A DNA stretch of 54,813 nt from the NCBI GenBank assembly GCA_947179295.1, contig CAMXAZ010000010.1, forward strand, positions 1 through 54,813. Direction: 5' to 3'. The position numbers were made by a program, and so were the translations under genes. Below the pieces are notes generated by a model. It was not told where the DNA came from. It saw only the letters and a list, made by a program, of their open reading frames with translations, and made no database searches. Below are positions 16,058 through 24,957 of the stretch, one piece after another (position 1 is the first letter of the stretch; each line of letters begins with the position of its first letter). The stretch comes from an uncultured Muribaculaceae bacterium. Lineage in GTDB: Bacteria; Bacteroidota; Bacteroidia; Bacteroidales; Muribaculaceae.

Positions 16058-17428
16058 ATGTCACACGTTTTCTACGCCGCCCGTCAGGCCCTCCGTCATC
16101 ACGCTTCCGGAGGAAATGTATTGATCTTTGTTACCGTACTGGCCCTTGTGGTAGCCAATATTCCGGGACTTAACACGCTGTATAATGACTTCTGGAACCA
16201 GACGATGCGGTTGCAGATAGGAGATTTCAATGTGCTGTCACACGCCGGACATCCGATGACCGTCCTGCAGTTTATCAACGATGCTCTCATGGCTGTGTTT
16301 TTCTTCTCGATCGGTCTTGAGATAAAACGCGAGGTCCTCGTCGGCGAGCTTTCCTCGTTTCGCCAGGCTCTGTTGCCTATAATGGGTGCGATCGGGGGCA
16401 TGATAGTGCCCGTCGGTCTCTATCTCGCCCTTGCGGCAGGAAGTGACTATGTAGACGGAGCCGCCATCCCGATGGCTACTGACATTGCCTTCTCGCTGGG
16501 AGTGCTTGCGCTTCTCGGCTCCCGTGTGCCGGTCTCGCTAAAGATATTTCTGACCACCCTTGCCGTGGTCGATGACATCGGCGGCATAATCGTGATAGCC
16601 GCTTTCTATTCGTCGCATATCGATGTGGCTTTCATCGGCTATGCCGCAGTCGGACTGGCAGTGTTGCTCGTAGGAGGCGGATTTTTGAAGATACAGAGCA
16701 AGCTTTTCTATGTGCTCATAGGCGGGGTTGTGTGGTTTCTGTTTCTCAATTCCGGAATTCATCCTACCATAGCCGGAGTGCTCGTGGCATTCTGTGTGCC
16801 ATCGGTGCCGGTCTATGCGCCTGAAAAATATATCAAGAAAATCCGTAGTTCGATCCGCAATTTCAACGAAGAGGAAGATGACGTGCTTTCGCGGCGCACA
16901 ATTCTGAATCATGAGCAGATGGACTGGCTCAAGCAGATAGAGAGTGCATCCGATAAGGTGATTTCTCCTCTTCAGGATCTCGAAGACTCGCTGCATCCGG
17001 TCATAAACTATCTGATCATACCTCTGTTTGCCTTTGCCAACGCGGGAATCTATCTGCTGGACATGAATCCGATGACGGTTCTGAGCGGAATCAGCCTGGC
17101 TATCATTGTCGGCCTTGTCATCGGTAAGTTTGTCGGAATACTCCTGTTTTCCTGGCTTACAGTCAGAATGAAACTTGCTCCAATGCCCGAAGGCTCTGAC
17201 TGGAAAATGGTGGCCGCGATCTCGATGCTCGGCGGCATAGGCTTTACAGTCTCACTGTTCATAGCCAACCTCTCGTTCGGCGACATGGGCGAGGCCGGTT
17301 TGGCATTGCTGAATGATTCAAAAGTAGGCATTGTGGCCGGATCGCTGCTTTCCGGAGTCATCGGCTATGTTTTGCTGTCGCGTTTTCTCCCTCAGTCACC
17401 TGACGTAAGTGCCGAAGATGAGGATTGA
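16058..17428 (+). CDS. nhaA: Na+/H+ antiporter NhaA
   Basis: Inner membrane sodium/proton antiporter for pH and sodium homeostasis. The 456-residue product has about 12 hydrophobic helices and the family signatures: FFFSIGLEIKREVLVGEL (82-99), MATDIAFSLGVLALLG (139-154) and the ion-binding aspartate pair in AVVDDIGGI (Asp172, Asp173). A loop of about 60 residues with many charges (after YAPEKYIKKIR) is inserted in the middle; the family's usual length is near 390-450. The start ATG directly abuts an 18-bp hairpin. The gene is followed by 58 bases and the pgk promoter. Confidence 0.96.
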   Translation: MSHVFYAARQALRHHASGGNVLIFVTVLALVVANIPGLNTLYNDFWNQTMRLQIGDFNVLSHAGHPMTVLQFINDALMAVFFFSIGLEIKREVLVGELSSFRQALLPIMGAIGGMIVPVGLYLALAAGSDYVDGAAIPMATDIAFSLGVLALLGSRVPVSLKIFLTTLAVVDDIGGIIVIAAFYSSHIDVAFIGYAAVGLAVLLVGGGFLKIQSKLFYVLIGGVVWFLFLNSGIHPTIAGVLVAFCVPSVPVYAPEKYIKKIRSSIRNFNEEEDDVLSRRTILNHEQMDWLKQIESASDKVISPLQDLEDSLHPVINYLIIPLFAFANAGIYLLDMNPMTVLSGISLAIIVGLVIGKFVGILLFSWLTVRMKLAPMPEGSDWKMVAAISMLGGIGFTVSLFIANLSFGDMGEAGLALLNDSKVGIVAGSLLSGVIGYVLLSRFLPQSPDVSAEDED

Positions 17429-17485
17429 AGAATAAACAGCAAGAAGTATTTTCGAAAATATGTTGTTATTAATGAAATATTTCTG

Positions 17486-17493
17486 TAATTTTG
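17486..17493 (+). promoter_or_regulatory. Promoter of pgk
   Basis: TAATTTTG matches TAnnTTTG, with a TTG (17463-17465) 20 bases upstream at the normal -33 spacing. The predicted leader to ATG 17543 is about 44 bases; to ATG 17507 it would be under 10. Confidence 0.75.
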
Positions 17494-17542
17494 CATCGTC
17501 TCTGAAATGGACGTAAAAACCCCTTTAAAATACACATATTCA

Positions 17543-18796
17543 ATGACTATCGACCAGTACAATTTCAACGGCAAAAAGGCCATTGTCCGCGTGGATTTCA
17601 ACGTTCCCCTGGACGAAAACGGTAAAATCACTGACGATACCCGTATCCGCGGCGCTCTTCCCACTCTGAAAAAAATTCTTGCTGACGGTGGCAGCCTCAT
17701 CATTATGAGCCACATGGGCAAACCCAAAGGTAAGGTGAACCCCAAAATGTCACTCGGCCAGATCAAAGATACAGTAGGCAAATATCTCGGCACTGAAGTA
17801 GAGTTTGCTGAAGACTGCGCCAAGGCAGCTGAAAAGGCCGCCGCTCTGAAGCCCGGTCAGGTGCTCCTGCTTGAAAACCTCCGCTTCCACCCCGAAGAAG
17901 AAGGCAAGCCCGTAGGCATTGACAAGGAAGATCCCGCATATGACGCAGCCAAGAAAGAAATGAAGGAACGTCAGAAAGAATTCGCAAAGACTCTTGCTTC
18001 TTATGCTGACGTATATGTAAACGATGCCTTCGGTACCGCTCACCGTCGTCACGCATCTACCGCAGTGATCGCCGATTACTTCGACAAGGATTCGAAGATA
18101 CTCGGCTATCTGATGGAAAAGGAAGTGACTGCTGTTGACAACATTCTCAAAGACATCAAGCGTCCCTTCACCGCTATCATGGGTGGCTCAAAGGTGTCAA
18201 CCAAGATCGGTATCATCGAAAACCTCATGGACAAGGTTGACAACCTCATCCTCTGCGGTGGCATGACTTATACTTTCGCAAAGGCTCTCGGCGGAAATGT
18301 CGGCAAGTCTATCTGCGAGAATGACAAGCTCGATCTCGCTCTTCAGATCATCGAAAAGGCCAAGCAAAAAGGTGTAAACCTCGTGCTCGGAACTGACTGC
18401 GTGGCTGCTGACGATTTCAGCAACGATGCCAACACTATGGTTGTTTCATGCAAGGAAATCCCTGCTGAATGGGAAGGCCTTGATGCCGGTCCCGAAACCC
18501 GCAAGGCTTTCGCTGACGCTATCAAGGGTGCCAAGACCATCCTCTGGAACGGTCCTGCAGGCGTGTTTGAATTCGACAACTTCACAGCCGGTTCACGTGC
18601 CATTGCCGATGCTATTGTAGAGGCTACTGAAAACGGTGCGTTCTCTCTCGTGGGTGGCGGTGACTCTGTTGCCTGCGTCAACAAGTTCGGCCTTGCCGAC
18701 AAGGTGAGCTACGTTTCAACCGGTGGTGGCGCTCTTCTCGAAGCCATCGAAGGCAAGATCCTCCCCGGCATCGCAGCTATCCGCGGCGAAGAATAA
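17543..18796 (+). CDS. pgk: Phosphoglycerate kinase
   Basis: Glycolytic enzyme forming ATP from 1,3-bisphosphoglycerate and ADP. The 417-residue product opens [27 protein letters not shown], with the PGK signature VRVDFNVP, the substrate-binding arginine-histidine segment ([10 protein letters not shown]), [23 protein letters not shown], and the C-terminal nucleotide site ending GGGDSVACV and [12 protein letters not shown] 17543 is preferred over 17507 because bacterial homologues start at about this residue and the longer form adds 12 residues without family character. Strong promoter upstream and terminator downstream indicate a single-gene, highly expressed unit; codon use is also biased. 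Confidence 0.97.
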   Translation: MTIDQYNFNGKKAIVRVDFNVPLDENGKITDDTRIRGALPTLKKILADGGSLIIMSHMGKPKGKVNPKMSLGQIKDTVGKYLGTEVEFAEDCAKAAEKAAALKPGQVLLLENLRFHPEEEGKPVGIDKEDPAYDAAKKEMKERQKEFAKTLASYADVYVNDAFGTAHRRHASTAVIADYFDKDSKILGYLMEKEVTAVDNILKDIKRPFTAIMGGSKVSTKIGIIENLMDKVDNLILCGGMTYTFAKALGGNVGKSICENDKLDLALQIIEKAKQKGVNLVLGTDCVAADDFSNDANTMVVSCKEIPAEWEGLDAGPETRKAFADAIKGAKTILWNGPAGVFEFDNFTAGSRAIADAIVEATENGAFSLVGGGDSVACVNKFGLADKVSYVSTGGGALLEAIEGKILPGIAAIRGEE

Positions 18797-18833
18797 GAAA
18801 ACTGTTACCGGAGTCTGATCTCCGATAAAATTC

Positions 18834-18876
18834 ACGGCCCCGTTATCGTCTATGTGATAGCGGGGCCGTTGTTTTT
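18834..18876 (+). terminator. Terminator after pgk
   Basis: ACGGCCCCGTTATC pairs with GATAGCGGGGCCGT (14 bp, one G-T) around an eight-base loop, followed by TGTTTTTG. Confidence 0.88.
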
Positions 18877-18915
18877 GTCGGACGGGGGACTTAAAGATTG
18901 GTTTTAAACAACCTC

Positions 18916-19329
18916 TTATTCGCCTATGATTGTGGCGACGATTTTGCGCGGACCGCCGTAGTCGCGGAATTCACAGAGATAGATTCCCTGCCATGTTCCG
19001 AGATTAAGGTGATGACGGCTGACGGGCAGTGACAGTGACGGACCGACAAGGATGGATTTGGCATGTGACGGCATATCGTCAGGGCCTTCGTCGGTGTGGA
19101 GATAAAACGGGGCGTTTTCCGGCACGAGGCGGTCAAAAATCGCGTTAAGGTCGTGGCGCACATCCGGGTCGGCATTCTCGTTGACAGCGAGTGCGGCAGA
19201 TGTATGTTTGATAAGAAGATGCAGAAGCCCTTTTTCAGGCAGTTCAGGCAACTGGCGCATTACTTCGCCGGTGACCAGATGGACGCCGCGCGGATAGGCT
19301 CGGAGTGTGAATTCGATCTGTTGTATCAT
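18916..19329 (-). CDS. yjbQ: YjbQ family (UPF0047) protein
   Basis: A 137-residue single-domain protein of the YjbQ family, sometimes annotated as secondary thiamine-phosphate synthase; the physiological role is unsettled. Signatures seen: KHTSAALAVNENADPDV, HTDEGPDDMPSHAKS and LGTWQGIYLCEFRDYGGPR, holding the conserved histidines and glutamate. It is monocistronic, facing pgk. A TAACTTTG promoter ends only eight bases before the ATG, so the mRNA is probably almost leaderless. The TAA stop is embedded in a copy of the AAGAGGTTGTTT motif found at two other gene boundaries here. Confidence 0.92.
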   Translation of the reverse strand: MIQQIEFTLRAYPRGVHLVTGEVMRQLPELPEKGLLHLLIKHTSAALAVNENADPDVRHDLNAIFDRLVPENAPFYLHTDEGPDDMPSHAKSILVGPSLSLPVSRHHLNLGTWQGIYLCEFRDYGGPRKIVATIIGE

Positions 19330-19336
19330 AGTGGTG

Positions 19337-19344
19337 CAAAGTTA
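19337..19344 (-). promoter_or_regulatory. -7 promoter motif for yjbQ
   Basis: The minus strand reads TAACTTTG, a TAnnTTTG match eight bases from the start codon, which predicts a leader of about 2-3 bases. Confidence 0.6.
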
Positions 19345-19475
19345 CGCAAAAAGCAGAACATTTTTAACAATTGGCTCGTTCTATAATAGCTATCGAATCT
19401 TTCATTAGCCGGATGAAGGAAAAAGATCCGCATGATTGTTTACTTTGCAAAACAATTTAAAACATCAGAACAATC

Positions 19476-19679
19476 ATGGTTACGCTTAACATTCCGCTTT
19501 TCACCTGGTGCGTGATAGCATTCGCAATGGTAGCACTGATAATCATCAGAGTCTGCTACAAAAACTACTCCCAGATACAGCATCAGAGGCATCTGATCGA
19601 GTTTGGTAAGGAGAGTGAGGAAATCTTCATCCCCGGTGACAGACTTGAAGGCCAGGAAGTTTATGATGACGAAGATTGA
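19476..19679 (+). CDS. Small single-span membrane protein upstream of threonine/serine exporter
   Basis: A 67-residue protein with one strongly hydrophobic segment (about 8-26, FTWCVIAFAMVALIIIRVC), a short basic and polar stretch, and an acidic C-terminus ending GQEVYDDED. I do not recognise a family. The next gene starts inside its last codons (overlap of 17 bases), which suggests translational coupling. A weak promoter-like TACTTTGC lies at 19441. It may be an accessory subunit of the exporter, which is inference from position only. Confidence 0.65.
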   Translation: MVTLNIPLFTWCVIAFAMVALIIIRVCYKNYSQIQHQRHLIEFGKESEEIFIPGDRLEGQEVYDDED

Positions 19680-20490
19680 GCAGCCTATGGCGCCTGTGAC
19701 AGCAGGCATCCGAATGACAAGAGAGGGAGAGACCGTAAAAAAATACTGTCTTTTCCTCTCTGAATATGCCGCATGGCTTTTAGGAGCCGGGGCCACATGC
19801 ATACGCCTTGAGCGAAATGTCAAACGCATGGCGGAGGCTTTTGATCATGAAGTGGTAATGACGATAATGCCGCGTCATATCCACATGACTGTCTGCAACC
19901 GCGACCGTTCCGACAGCTATACCTATATAACTGCATTGCGGACCTCGATGATAAGTTTCGACATCAACACCCGTCTGAGCGAGTTGAGCTGGGCAGTGGC
20001 TGATGGCCGGCTTGATTTCAGGCAGGCCGAAGCAGAGTTCAACCGTATCGTCAAGACTCCTCAGGCTGACAAACGGCTGGTGCTCTTACTTGCATCATGT
20101 GCCAACGCATCGTTTTGCCGCCTTTTCGGAGGCGATCTGCCGGCGATGGCAATCGTGTTTATAGCAACTCTTGCCGGCTACTATCTGAAGCAGGTGCTCT
20201 GTGAGCAGAAAGTAGACATGCGTATTATTTTCATTATGTGTGCTTTCGTTTCGTCAGTGCTCGGAGCCACGGATGCCTTGTTTCATCTCGGTCAGACTCC
20301 GGAGATAGCCATCGGGACCAGTGTGCTTTACCTTGTGCCCGGCATTCCGTTTCTTAATTCATTCAGCGATATGCTTGCCGGTCACTATATCTGTTCGTTC
20401 AGCCGTTTCATGCATGCTATGATTCTTACCGGCTGCCTTTCGATAGGCCTCTGTGGCGGAATGATGATGATGAACATCGGCATGTTCTGA
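19663..20490 (+). CDS. Threonine/serine exporter, ThrE N-terminal component (DUF1212)
   Basis: A 275-residue protein with a soluble N-terminal half and about five transmembrane helices at the C-terminus, matching the ThrE_1 (DUF1212) half of threonine/serine exporters. Visible features: the N-terminal LLGAGATCIRLERNV region, the CNRDRSDSYTYITALRT stretch, and the membrane part with FCRLFGGDLPAMAIVFIATLAGYYLKQ and VLYLVPGIPFLNSFSDMLAGHY. In Corynebacterium ThrE the two halves are one protein; here the second half is the next gene. ATG 19663 (or the adjacent ATG 19666) is chosen; the frame is open further upstream but overlaps the small membrane gene. Confidence 0.85.
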   Translation: MMTKIEQPMAPVTAGIRMTREGETVKKYCLFLSEYAAWLLGAGATCIRLERNVKRMAEAFDHEVVMTIMPRHIHMTVCNRDRSDSYTYITALRTSMISFDINTRLSELSWAVADGRLDFRQAEAEFNRIVKTPQADKRLVLLLASCANASFCRLFGGDLPAMAIVFIATLAGYYLKQVLCEQKVDMRIIFIMCAFVSSVLGATDALFHLGQTPEIAIGTSVLYLVPGIPFLNSFSDMLAGHYICSFSRFMHAMILTGCLSIGLCGGMMMMNIGMF

Positions 20491-20536
20491 CAGAGCCATT
20501 ACAGAATGTTGATTTGAAAAAAGCAGTTTATCCGTT

Positions 20537-21019
20537 ATGTTGATCGAATTTTTGCAGGATGCGTTTTTCGCAGCGATAGCCGCTATCGGTTTTGCCGCTA
20601 TCAGCAATCCCCCGCGCAGGGCCTACCTGTATTGTGCGCTCATTGCCGCCGCCGGCCATTCTACCCGTTTTCTACTGATGAATGAATCTCTGACCGGTAT
20701 GCACATCGTTCCGGCCACTTCGATAGCCGCGCTGATTGTCGGGGTGCTTGCGGTTTTGTTTTCACCTTTGGTCCGGACTCCGGCAGAAACCTGTCTGTTT
20801 CCTTCACTATTGCCGATGATCCCCGGCATATATGCCTATCGGACATTCGGAGGACTTGTGATGTGTCTCTATCAGGGGCATGAACCGGGTTTTAACCATT
20901 ATTTCTATCTGTTTGCAAGTAATGGCCTTACCTGTCTTTTTATACTTCTCGGAATGGTCATAGGCGCGACAATACCTATCTTTCTTTTGAAAAATATATC
21001 TTTCCAGGCCACACGATGA
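20537..21019 (+). CDS. Threonine/serine exporter, ThrE C-terminal component (DUF3815)
   Basis: A 160-residue protein with four to five hydrophobic helices, matching the ThrE_2 (DUF3815) half. Signatures are FAAISNPPRRAYLYCALIAAAGHSTR and FPSLLPMIPGIYAYRTFGGLV. It follows the DUF1212 gene after 46 bases and would pair with it in the inner membrane as a split exporter of threonine and serine. A LysR gene starts 58 bases later on the same strand and may control or be part of the unit. Confidence 0.85.
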   Translation: MLIEFLQDAFFAAIAAIGFAAISNPPRRAYLYCALIAAAGHSTRFLLMNESLTGMHIVPATSIAALIVGVLAVLFSPLVRTPAETCLFPSLLPMIPGIYAYRTFGGLVMCLYQGHEPGFNHYFYLFASNGLTCLFILLGMVIGATIPIFLLKNISFQATR

Positions 21020-21077
21020 GCTATATCTGCCGCGTTAATATAATACTACTCACGTTCTCATTTTTATTGCCTGAATC

Positions 21078-21980
21078 ATGGAATTGCGCCAGTTGAAATA
21101 TTTTGTCAAGGTTGCGGAAACGCTGAACTTTTCAGAGGCCTCACGGACTTTGTTTATAACCCAGAGCACCTTGTCGCAGCAGATCAAGCAGCTCGAACAG
21201 GAGATCGGGTCGCCGCTTTTTCAGCGTGACAGCCATCGGGTGTGTCTGACGGAAGCCGGCAGCGAACTGCTCCCGTATGCTGTCAGAACTCTCCAGGCCT
21301 CACAGCTCTGTCTTGAGCGCATGAACGATCTGCGCGAACTGCTTGCCGGCACTCTCAACATCGGGGTGACATATTCTTTCAGCCCCATCCTGACAGAGAC
21401 GCTGCTTGATTTCATGAAACTTTATCCGGGAGTGAAGCTCAACATTTTTTATAAGCCGATGGCCGAACTGATGGACATGCTTGTAGAACGTGAAGTTGAC
21501 TTTGTGCTTGCATTCAAGCCGAAGGACCCTCTGGTCTGTGTCGAATCCCACAGTCTGTTTCAGAATTTTCTTACTGTGGTGGTCAGCAGTGCCCATCCTC
21601 TGGCATCGAAGCAAAAAGTCACGCTTGCCGAGCTTTCGGAATATGATCTTGCACTGCCGGCCCGCGGCTTGCAGGCGCGAAACTATTTTGATGCGGTGAT
21701 TGCCCCGAAAGGCATTGACATGCGAGTGCGCATCGAACTCAATGAAGTCAACATTCTGCTGAAGCTGATCAGTTGCAGCAATCTGGCCACTGTACTGGCC
21801 GAGGCCACAACACACAATGTGCGCGGAGTCAAGGCTGTGCCGCTTGACATTCCGGCAAACGAGATGACCGGCTGTGTCCACACTCTGCGTGACAGTTACC
21901 ACAAGCGCTCCATGTGCGAGTTCATTAAAATGCTGAGCGAATCAGCGGCCATTCGTGAACGTGTCAACGCATGGCTCTGA
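21078..21980 (+). CDS. LysR family transcriptional regulator
   Basis: A 300-residue regulator. The N-terminal winged helix-turn-helix (1-60) reads MELRQLKYFVKVAETLNFSEASRTLFITQSTLSQQIKQLEQEIGSPLF in segments typical of LysR proteins closest to CynR/OxyR types. A substrate-binding domain (about 90-295) follows. It lies downstream of the exporter genes and convergent with the peptidase gene. Its inducer is unknown; control of the amino acid exporter is a guess from position. No LysR-type T-N11-A box was identified with confidence. Confidence 0.92.
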   Translation: MELRQLKYFVKVAETLNFSEASRTLFITQSTLSQQIKQLEQEIGSPLFQRDSHRVCLTEAGSELLPYAVRTLQASQLCLERMNDLRELLAGTLNIGVTYSFSPILTETLLDFMKLYPGVKLNIFYKPMAELMDMLVEREVDFVLAFKPKDPLVCVESHSLFQNFLTVVVSSAHPLASKQKVTLAELSEYDLALPARGLQARNYFDAVIAPKGIDMRVRIELNEVNILLKLISCSNLATVLAEATTHNVRGVKAVPLDIPANEMTGCVHTLRDSYHKRSMCEFIKMLSESAAIRERVNAWL

Positions 21981-22021
21981 TTCGCTCAGATCTTCTTTTT
22001 TGCCGGTCGTGATCCGGAGTG

Positions 22022-24478
22022 TCAAAGTGACTTCTTAGGATACATGGCTTCCCACCATGACGGATCATCCTGCAGATATTTGGCAAACCACGCAAATATG
22101 GTTTCCTGCCACTGTTTGCGCTTGTTGAATTCGGTCACCTGGTGGTTGGCGCCTCTGACTGCCACAAAAGCCGTCTCGCGGCCAAGGCGTTTCAGGGCCG
22201 TGTACATCTGGATACTTTCTCCGAATGGCACGTTGGTGTCAGAATCGCCGTGGAGGAACAGCAGGGGAGTATGGATCTTGTCGGCATTGAAGAGCGGGCT
22301 GCGGTCCACAAACAGATCCTTGCGTGTCCAGGGATAGCTGTTGGCCATGCTGACTTCGCTGTATGAATATCCCCAATAGCCTTCACCCCAATAGCTTGTG
22401 TGGTCGCTGATACCTGCGTGAGATATTCCGGCTGCGAATATGTCGGTCTTTGTCTGCAGGTATTGGGTCATGAATCCGCCATATGAAGCGCCGATACAGC
22501 CGATCTTCTTACCGTCTACCCATGAATGTCCGTCGGTAAAGGCCTTTACGGCTTCAATGATGTCATCAGCCACACCTTCACCGGCTGTGTTGACATGGTG
22601 AGCGGCATATTCCTGCCCGAATCCGGCACTGCCTCTCGGAATGATCACCAGAACCACATAGCCGTGGGCGGCATAGACGTGGTGTGGATAGCGGCTTTCG
22701 AATGTGCGGCTTGTCGGACTGCATCCGCCGTAGTAATTTACAATCATCGGATATTTTTCCGACGGGTCGAAATCAGGCGGAAGGATGTAGCGCACGCTGA
22801 TGCTGTCACCGCGCGATGTCACGAACGGCCATGCCTTGCACTCTCCGAGCCGCACTCCTTCAAGGCGTTTGCCGCTGAGGTCTTCGATCAGATTCTGGCG
22901 TCCGTTTTTCAGGTTGACAGAATAGAGTCTGTCGGAATTAGACGCTCCCTGACCGGAGTAGACGAGCACCGGAGCTGAGTCTGAAAGGTCGAATGACATT
23001 ACATATTCCTCAAGTGCTTTCAGATTGTCAATGCGACCGGTGGCCGGATTGACGCGGTAGAGCGATTTGAGATCGCGGTCTTCAGCAGTGAAATAGATAT
23101 TCCCGTCAGCCTTGCTCCAGGTGAAACTTTCAACTGACGGATTGAAGTCGCGGGTCAGAGGCGAGACTTTCTTAGTAGCGATGTCCATGACATAGAGCTG
23201 GTTGTCATACATGTTCGGAGTCATTCCGTCAGGCAGATTCTTTCCTACACCGCCAAACCCTTCGGGAGAGGCTGTGAGCGCAACTGTTTTTCCGTCGGGC
23301 GAGAGGGATGCGCCACCGATGAATCCTTCATTTTCAAGCAACGTTGTGCAGCTGCCGGATTTCAGATCGAGAAGATATAGCGACACAACCGAGCTCGGAC
23401 GCTGTTCCACTTTCGTGTCATAAGCCATGAAAAGGAGTTTGCTTCCGTCAGCAGAGATGCCGGCCGGAGTGACATTCCGGTAGCCGAATGTCAGCGGGGT
23501 ACTGAGTCCGCTTGCCAGATCGAATTTCATCAACGATGCGCGTGAGCGCCATCCCGGCTGACGGTCTTCCGGATTGACGATCTCATAAAGATCCGCGTTC
23601 TTCTCTTGGGGTTCGTCCTGATTCTTCAGGTAGACAAAGAAATCGGCTGTAGGCGACAGCATGAATGAATGAGTTGGAATGTCATCAGCAATCACTCGTT
23701 CTTCATGGGTCAGAGGATCGAGAGTGATAAACCGGAGTTTTTTATTGACATTGCGCGTGAGATAGATCTGATCGCCGTCAGGCATCCACCGCAGAGTTTC
23801 GGTGCTTGACAAGAGCATCCGGCCTGACGATAGTTCACTCACCTCGGTCTTGACGGTATTGTCGCCTCCTTCATGGGTAAAACTGTAGGTGGTGAGCAGA
23901 TATTTACCGCTTGGAGACAGGGCTGCCGATAGGATACGTTGACCTGTCATCACATCCTGAAGAGTGTAGCGGCGCCCTTGTTCCTGATTGATTGTGACCG
24001 CATTCTTACCATCGGATTCAAGTGTGATTCTGACCGAGTCGGGCTGATTGCCCGGTAGTGTGAGACATTTGACAGTTATGGAGTGTGTGGCCGGAGCCAG
24101 AGCGAGTTTCTCGTCTGTGATGAGTTTGCCGTCAATATAGATCTCCCGGTTCTTAATGCCGCTGACTTTGAGCGAGCCGTTGAAATAGCGCCCGTTGTCA
24201 AGAGTGAAATTCAGGAGATGGAGTGCCGGAGTCGGGCTTGCCGGAAGAACCTGATCTGTGAACTTACTGCCTTTTTCAGCAGCTTTCATGGAAATCTGAG
24301 TCTTCAGAAGAGCCAGAGTGTCAAACTTGGCTGAATTGGCGTCGACGCTGTCAAGCATGAACGGTGTGGCCACTTCAAAAGGGCCGGAATAGTTCAATGT
24401 CCTTATGTCGATAGTCTCACCGAAAGAACCGAGAGACAATGCGGCACTGCATGCCGCGCAAATTACTTTTTTATACAT
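22022..24478 (-). CDS. S9 family peptidase (dipeptidyl-peptidase-like)
   Basis: An 818-residue exported serine peptidase of the prolyl oligopeptidase family. An N-terminal signal peptide (MYKKVICAACSAALSLGSFG) is followed by a domain of unclear type (about 25-160), a WD-like beta-propeller (about 165-520), and an alpha/beta hydrolase domain. The nucleophile is Ser665 in GASYGGF; the acid is in HGDSDTNVP and the histidine in RGANHQV. Start 24478 is used because the upstream in-frame codons overlap the TATCTTTG promoter and would bury the signal peptide. Probably periplasmic or surface digestion of peptides, in the group of Bacteroidales DPP-type enzymes. Confidence 0.92.
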   Translation of the reverse strand: MYKKVICAACSAALSLGSFGETIDIRTLNYSGPFEVATPFMLDSVDANSAKFDTLALLKTQISMKAAEKGSKFTDQVLPASPTPALHLLNFTLDNGRYFNGSLKVSGIKNREIYIDGKLITDEKLALAPATHSITVKCLTLPGNQPDSVRITLESDGKNAVTINQEQGRRYTLQDVMTGQRILSAALSPSGKYLLTTYSFTHEGGDNTVKTEVSELSSGRMLLSSTETLRWMPDGDQIYLTRNVNKKLRFITLDPLTHEERVIADDIPTHSFMLSPTADFFVYLKNQDEPQEKNADLYEIVNPEDRQPGWRSRASLMKFDLASGLSTPLTFGYRNVTPAGISADGSKLLFMAYDTKVEQRPSSVVSLYLLDLKSGSCTTLLENEGFIGGASLSPDGKTVALTASPEGFGGVGKNLPDGMTPNMYDNQLYVMDIATKKVSPLTRDFNPSVESFTWSKADGNIYFTAEDRDLKSLYRVNPATGRIDNLKALEEYVMSFDLSDSAPVLVYSGQGASNSDRLYSVNLKNGRQNLIEDLSGKRLEGVRLGECKAWPFVTSRGDSISVRYILPPDFDPSEKYPMIVNYYGGCSPTSRTFESRYPHHVYAAHGYVVLVIIPRGSAGFGQEYAAHHVNTAGEGVADDIIEAVKAFTDGHSWVDGKKIGCIGASYGGFMTQYLQTKTDIFAAGISHAGISDHTSYWGEGYWGYSYSEVSMANSYPWTRKDLFVDRSPLFNADKIHTPLLFLHGDSDTNVPFGESIQMYTALKRLGRETAFVAVRGANHQVTEFNKRKQWQETIFAWFAKYLQDDPSWWEAMYPKKSL

Positions 24479-24505
24479 GATAAAAGATTGGAACTCTAAA
24501 TTGCA

Positions 24506-24513
24506 CAAAGATA
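24506..24513 (-). promoter_or_regulatory. -7 promoter motif for the S9 peptidase
   Basis: The minus strand reads TATCTTTG, 27 bases upstream of ATG 24478 and back to back with the crcB promoter. Confidence 0.7.
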
Positions 24514-24536
24514 ATAATAAAAATGTGACAAATCCG

Positions 24537-24544
24537 TAAATTTG
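24537..24544 (+). promoter_or_regulatory. -7 promoter motif for crcB
   Basis: TAAATTTG, a TAnnTTTG match, 15 bases before the crcB ATG. The predicted leader of about 10 bases leaves no room for a fluoride riboswitch. Confidence 0.7.
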
Positions 24545-24559
24545 CAGTCGTAAAATCGA

Positions 24560-24943
24560 ATGAAAATGAATCTGACTGATTTTCTGATAGTCTTTCTGGG
24601 CAGCGGGTTTGGCGGTGTATGCCGTTATGGGCTAAGCCATGTCATACAGACCAATGCAGGCGCTGCGGCTTTTCCCTGGGGTACTTTCGCGGTTAATATG
24701 GCGGGATGCCTGCTGATTGGTCTGATCTATGGCTTTGCCGAAAAGTCAGATCTTTTGAGCCCGGAGCTGCGTTTGCTTGCCACGGTAGGTTTTTGTGGCG
24801 GATTTACAACATTCTCTACTTTTGTAAATGAAAACTATCTCCTGCTTGGTATGTCAGAAGGCTTTCTTTCGATAGTCTATGCTCTTGCGAGTATGACCGT
24901 CGGGCTTGGATGTGTGTATGTCGGCCATTTGCTGGTGCGTTAG
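24560..24943 (+). CDS. crcB: Fluoride channel CrcB/Fluc
   Basis: A 127-residue four-helix membrane protein that exports fluoride as a dual-topology dimer. Signatures: GSGFGGVCRYGLS, the pore motif WGTFAVNMAGCLLIG, and GFCGGFTTFSTFVNE with the paired phenylalanines and threonine-serine track. It uses a very short leader. ATG 24560 or ATG 24566 are both possible. It converges with the NfeD gene, with only 14 bases between stop codons. Confidence 0.95.
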   Translation: MKMNLTDFLIVFLGSGFGGVCRYGLSHVIQTNAGAAAFPWGTFAVNMAGCLLIGLIYGFAEKSDLLSPELRLLATVGFCGGFTTFSTFVNENYLLLGMSEGFLSIVYALASMTVGLGCVYVGHLLVR

Positions 24944-24957
24944 GCCGATGTCCGGCA

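Noticed and set aside
24514-24559. Fluoride riboswitch in front of crcB
   Set aside because: Only about 10 bases lie between the promoter motif and the start codon.
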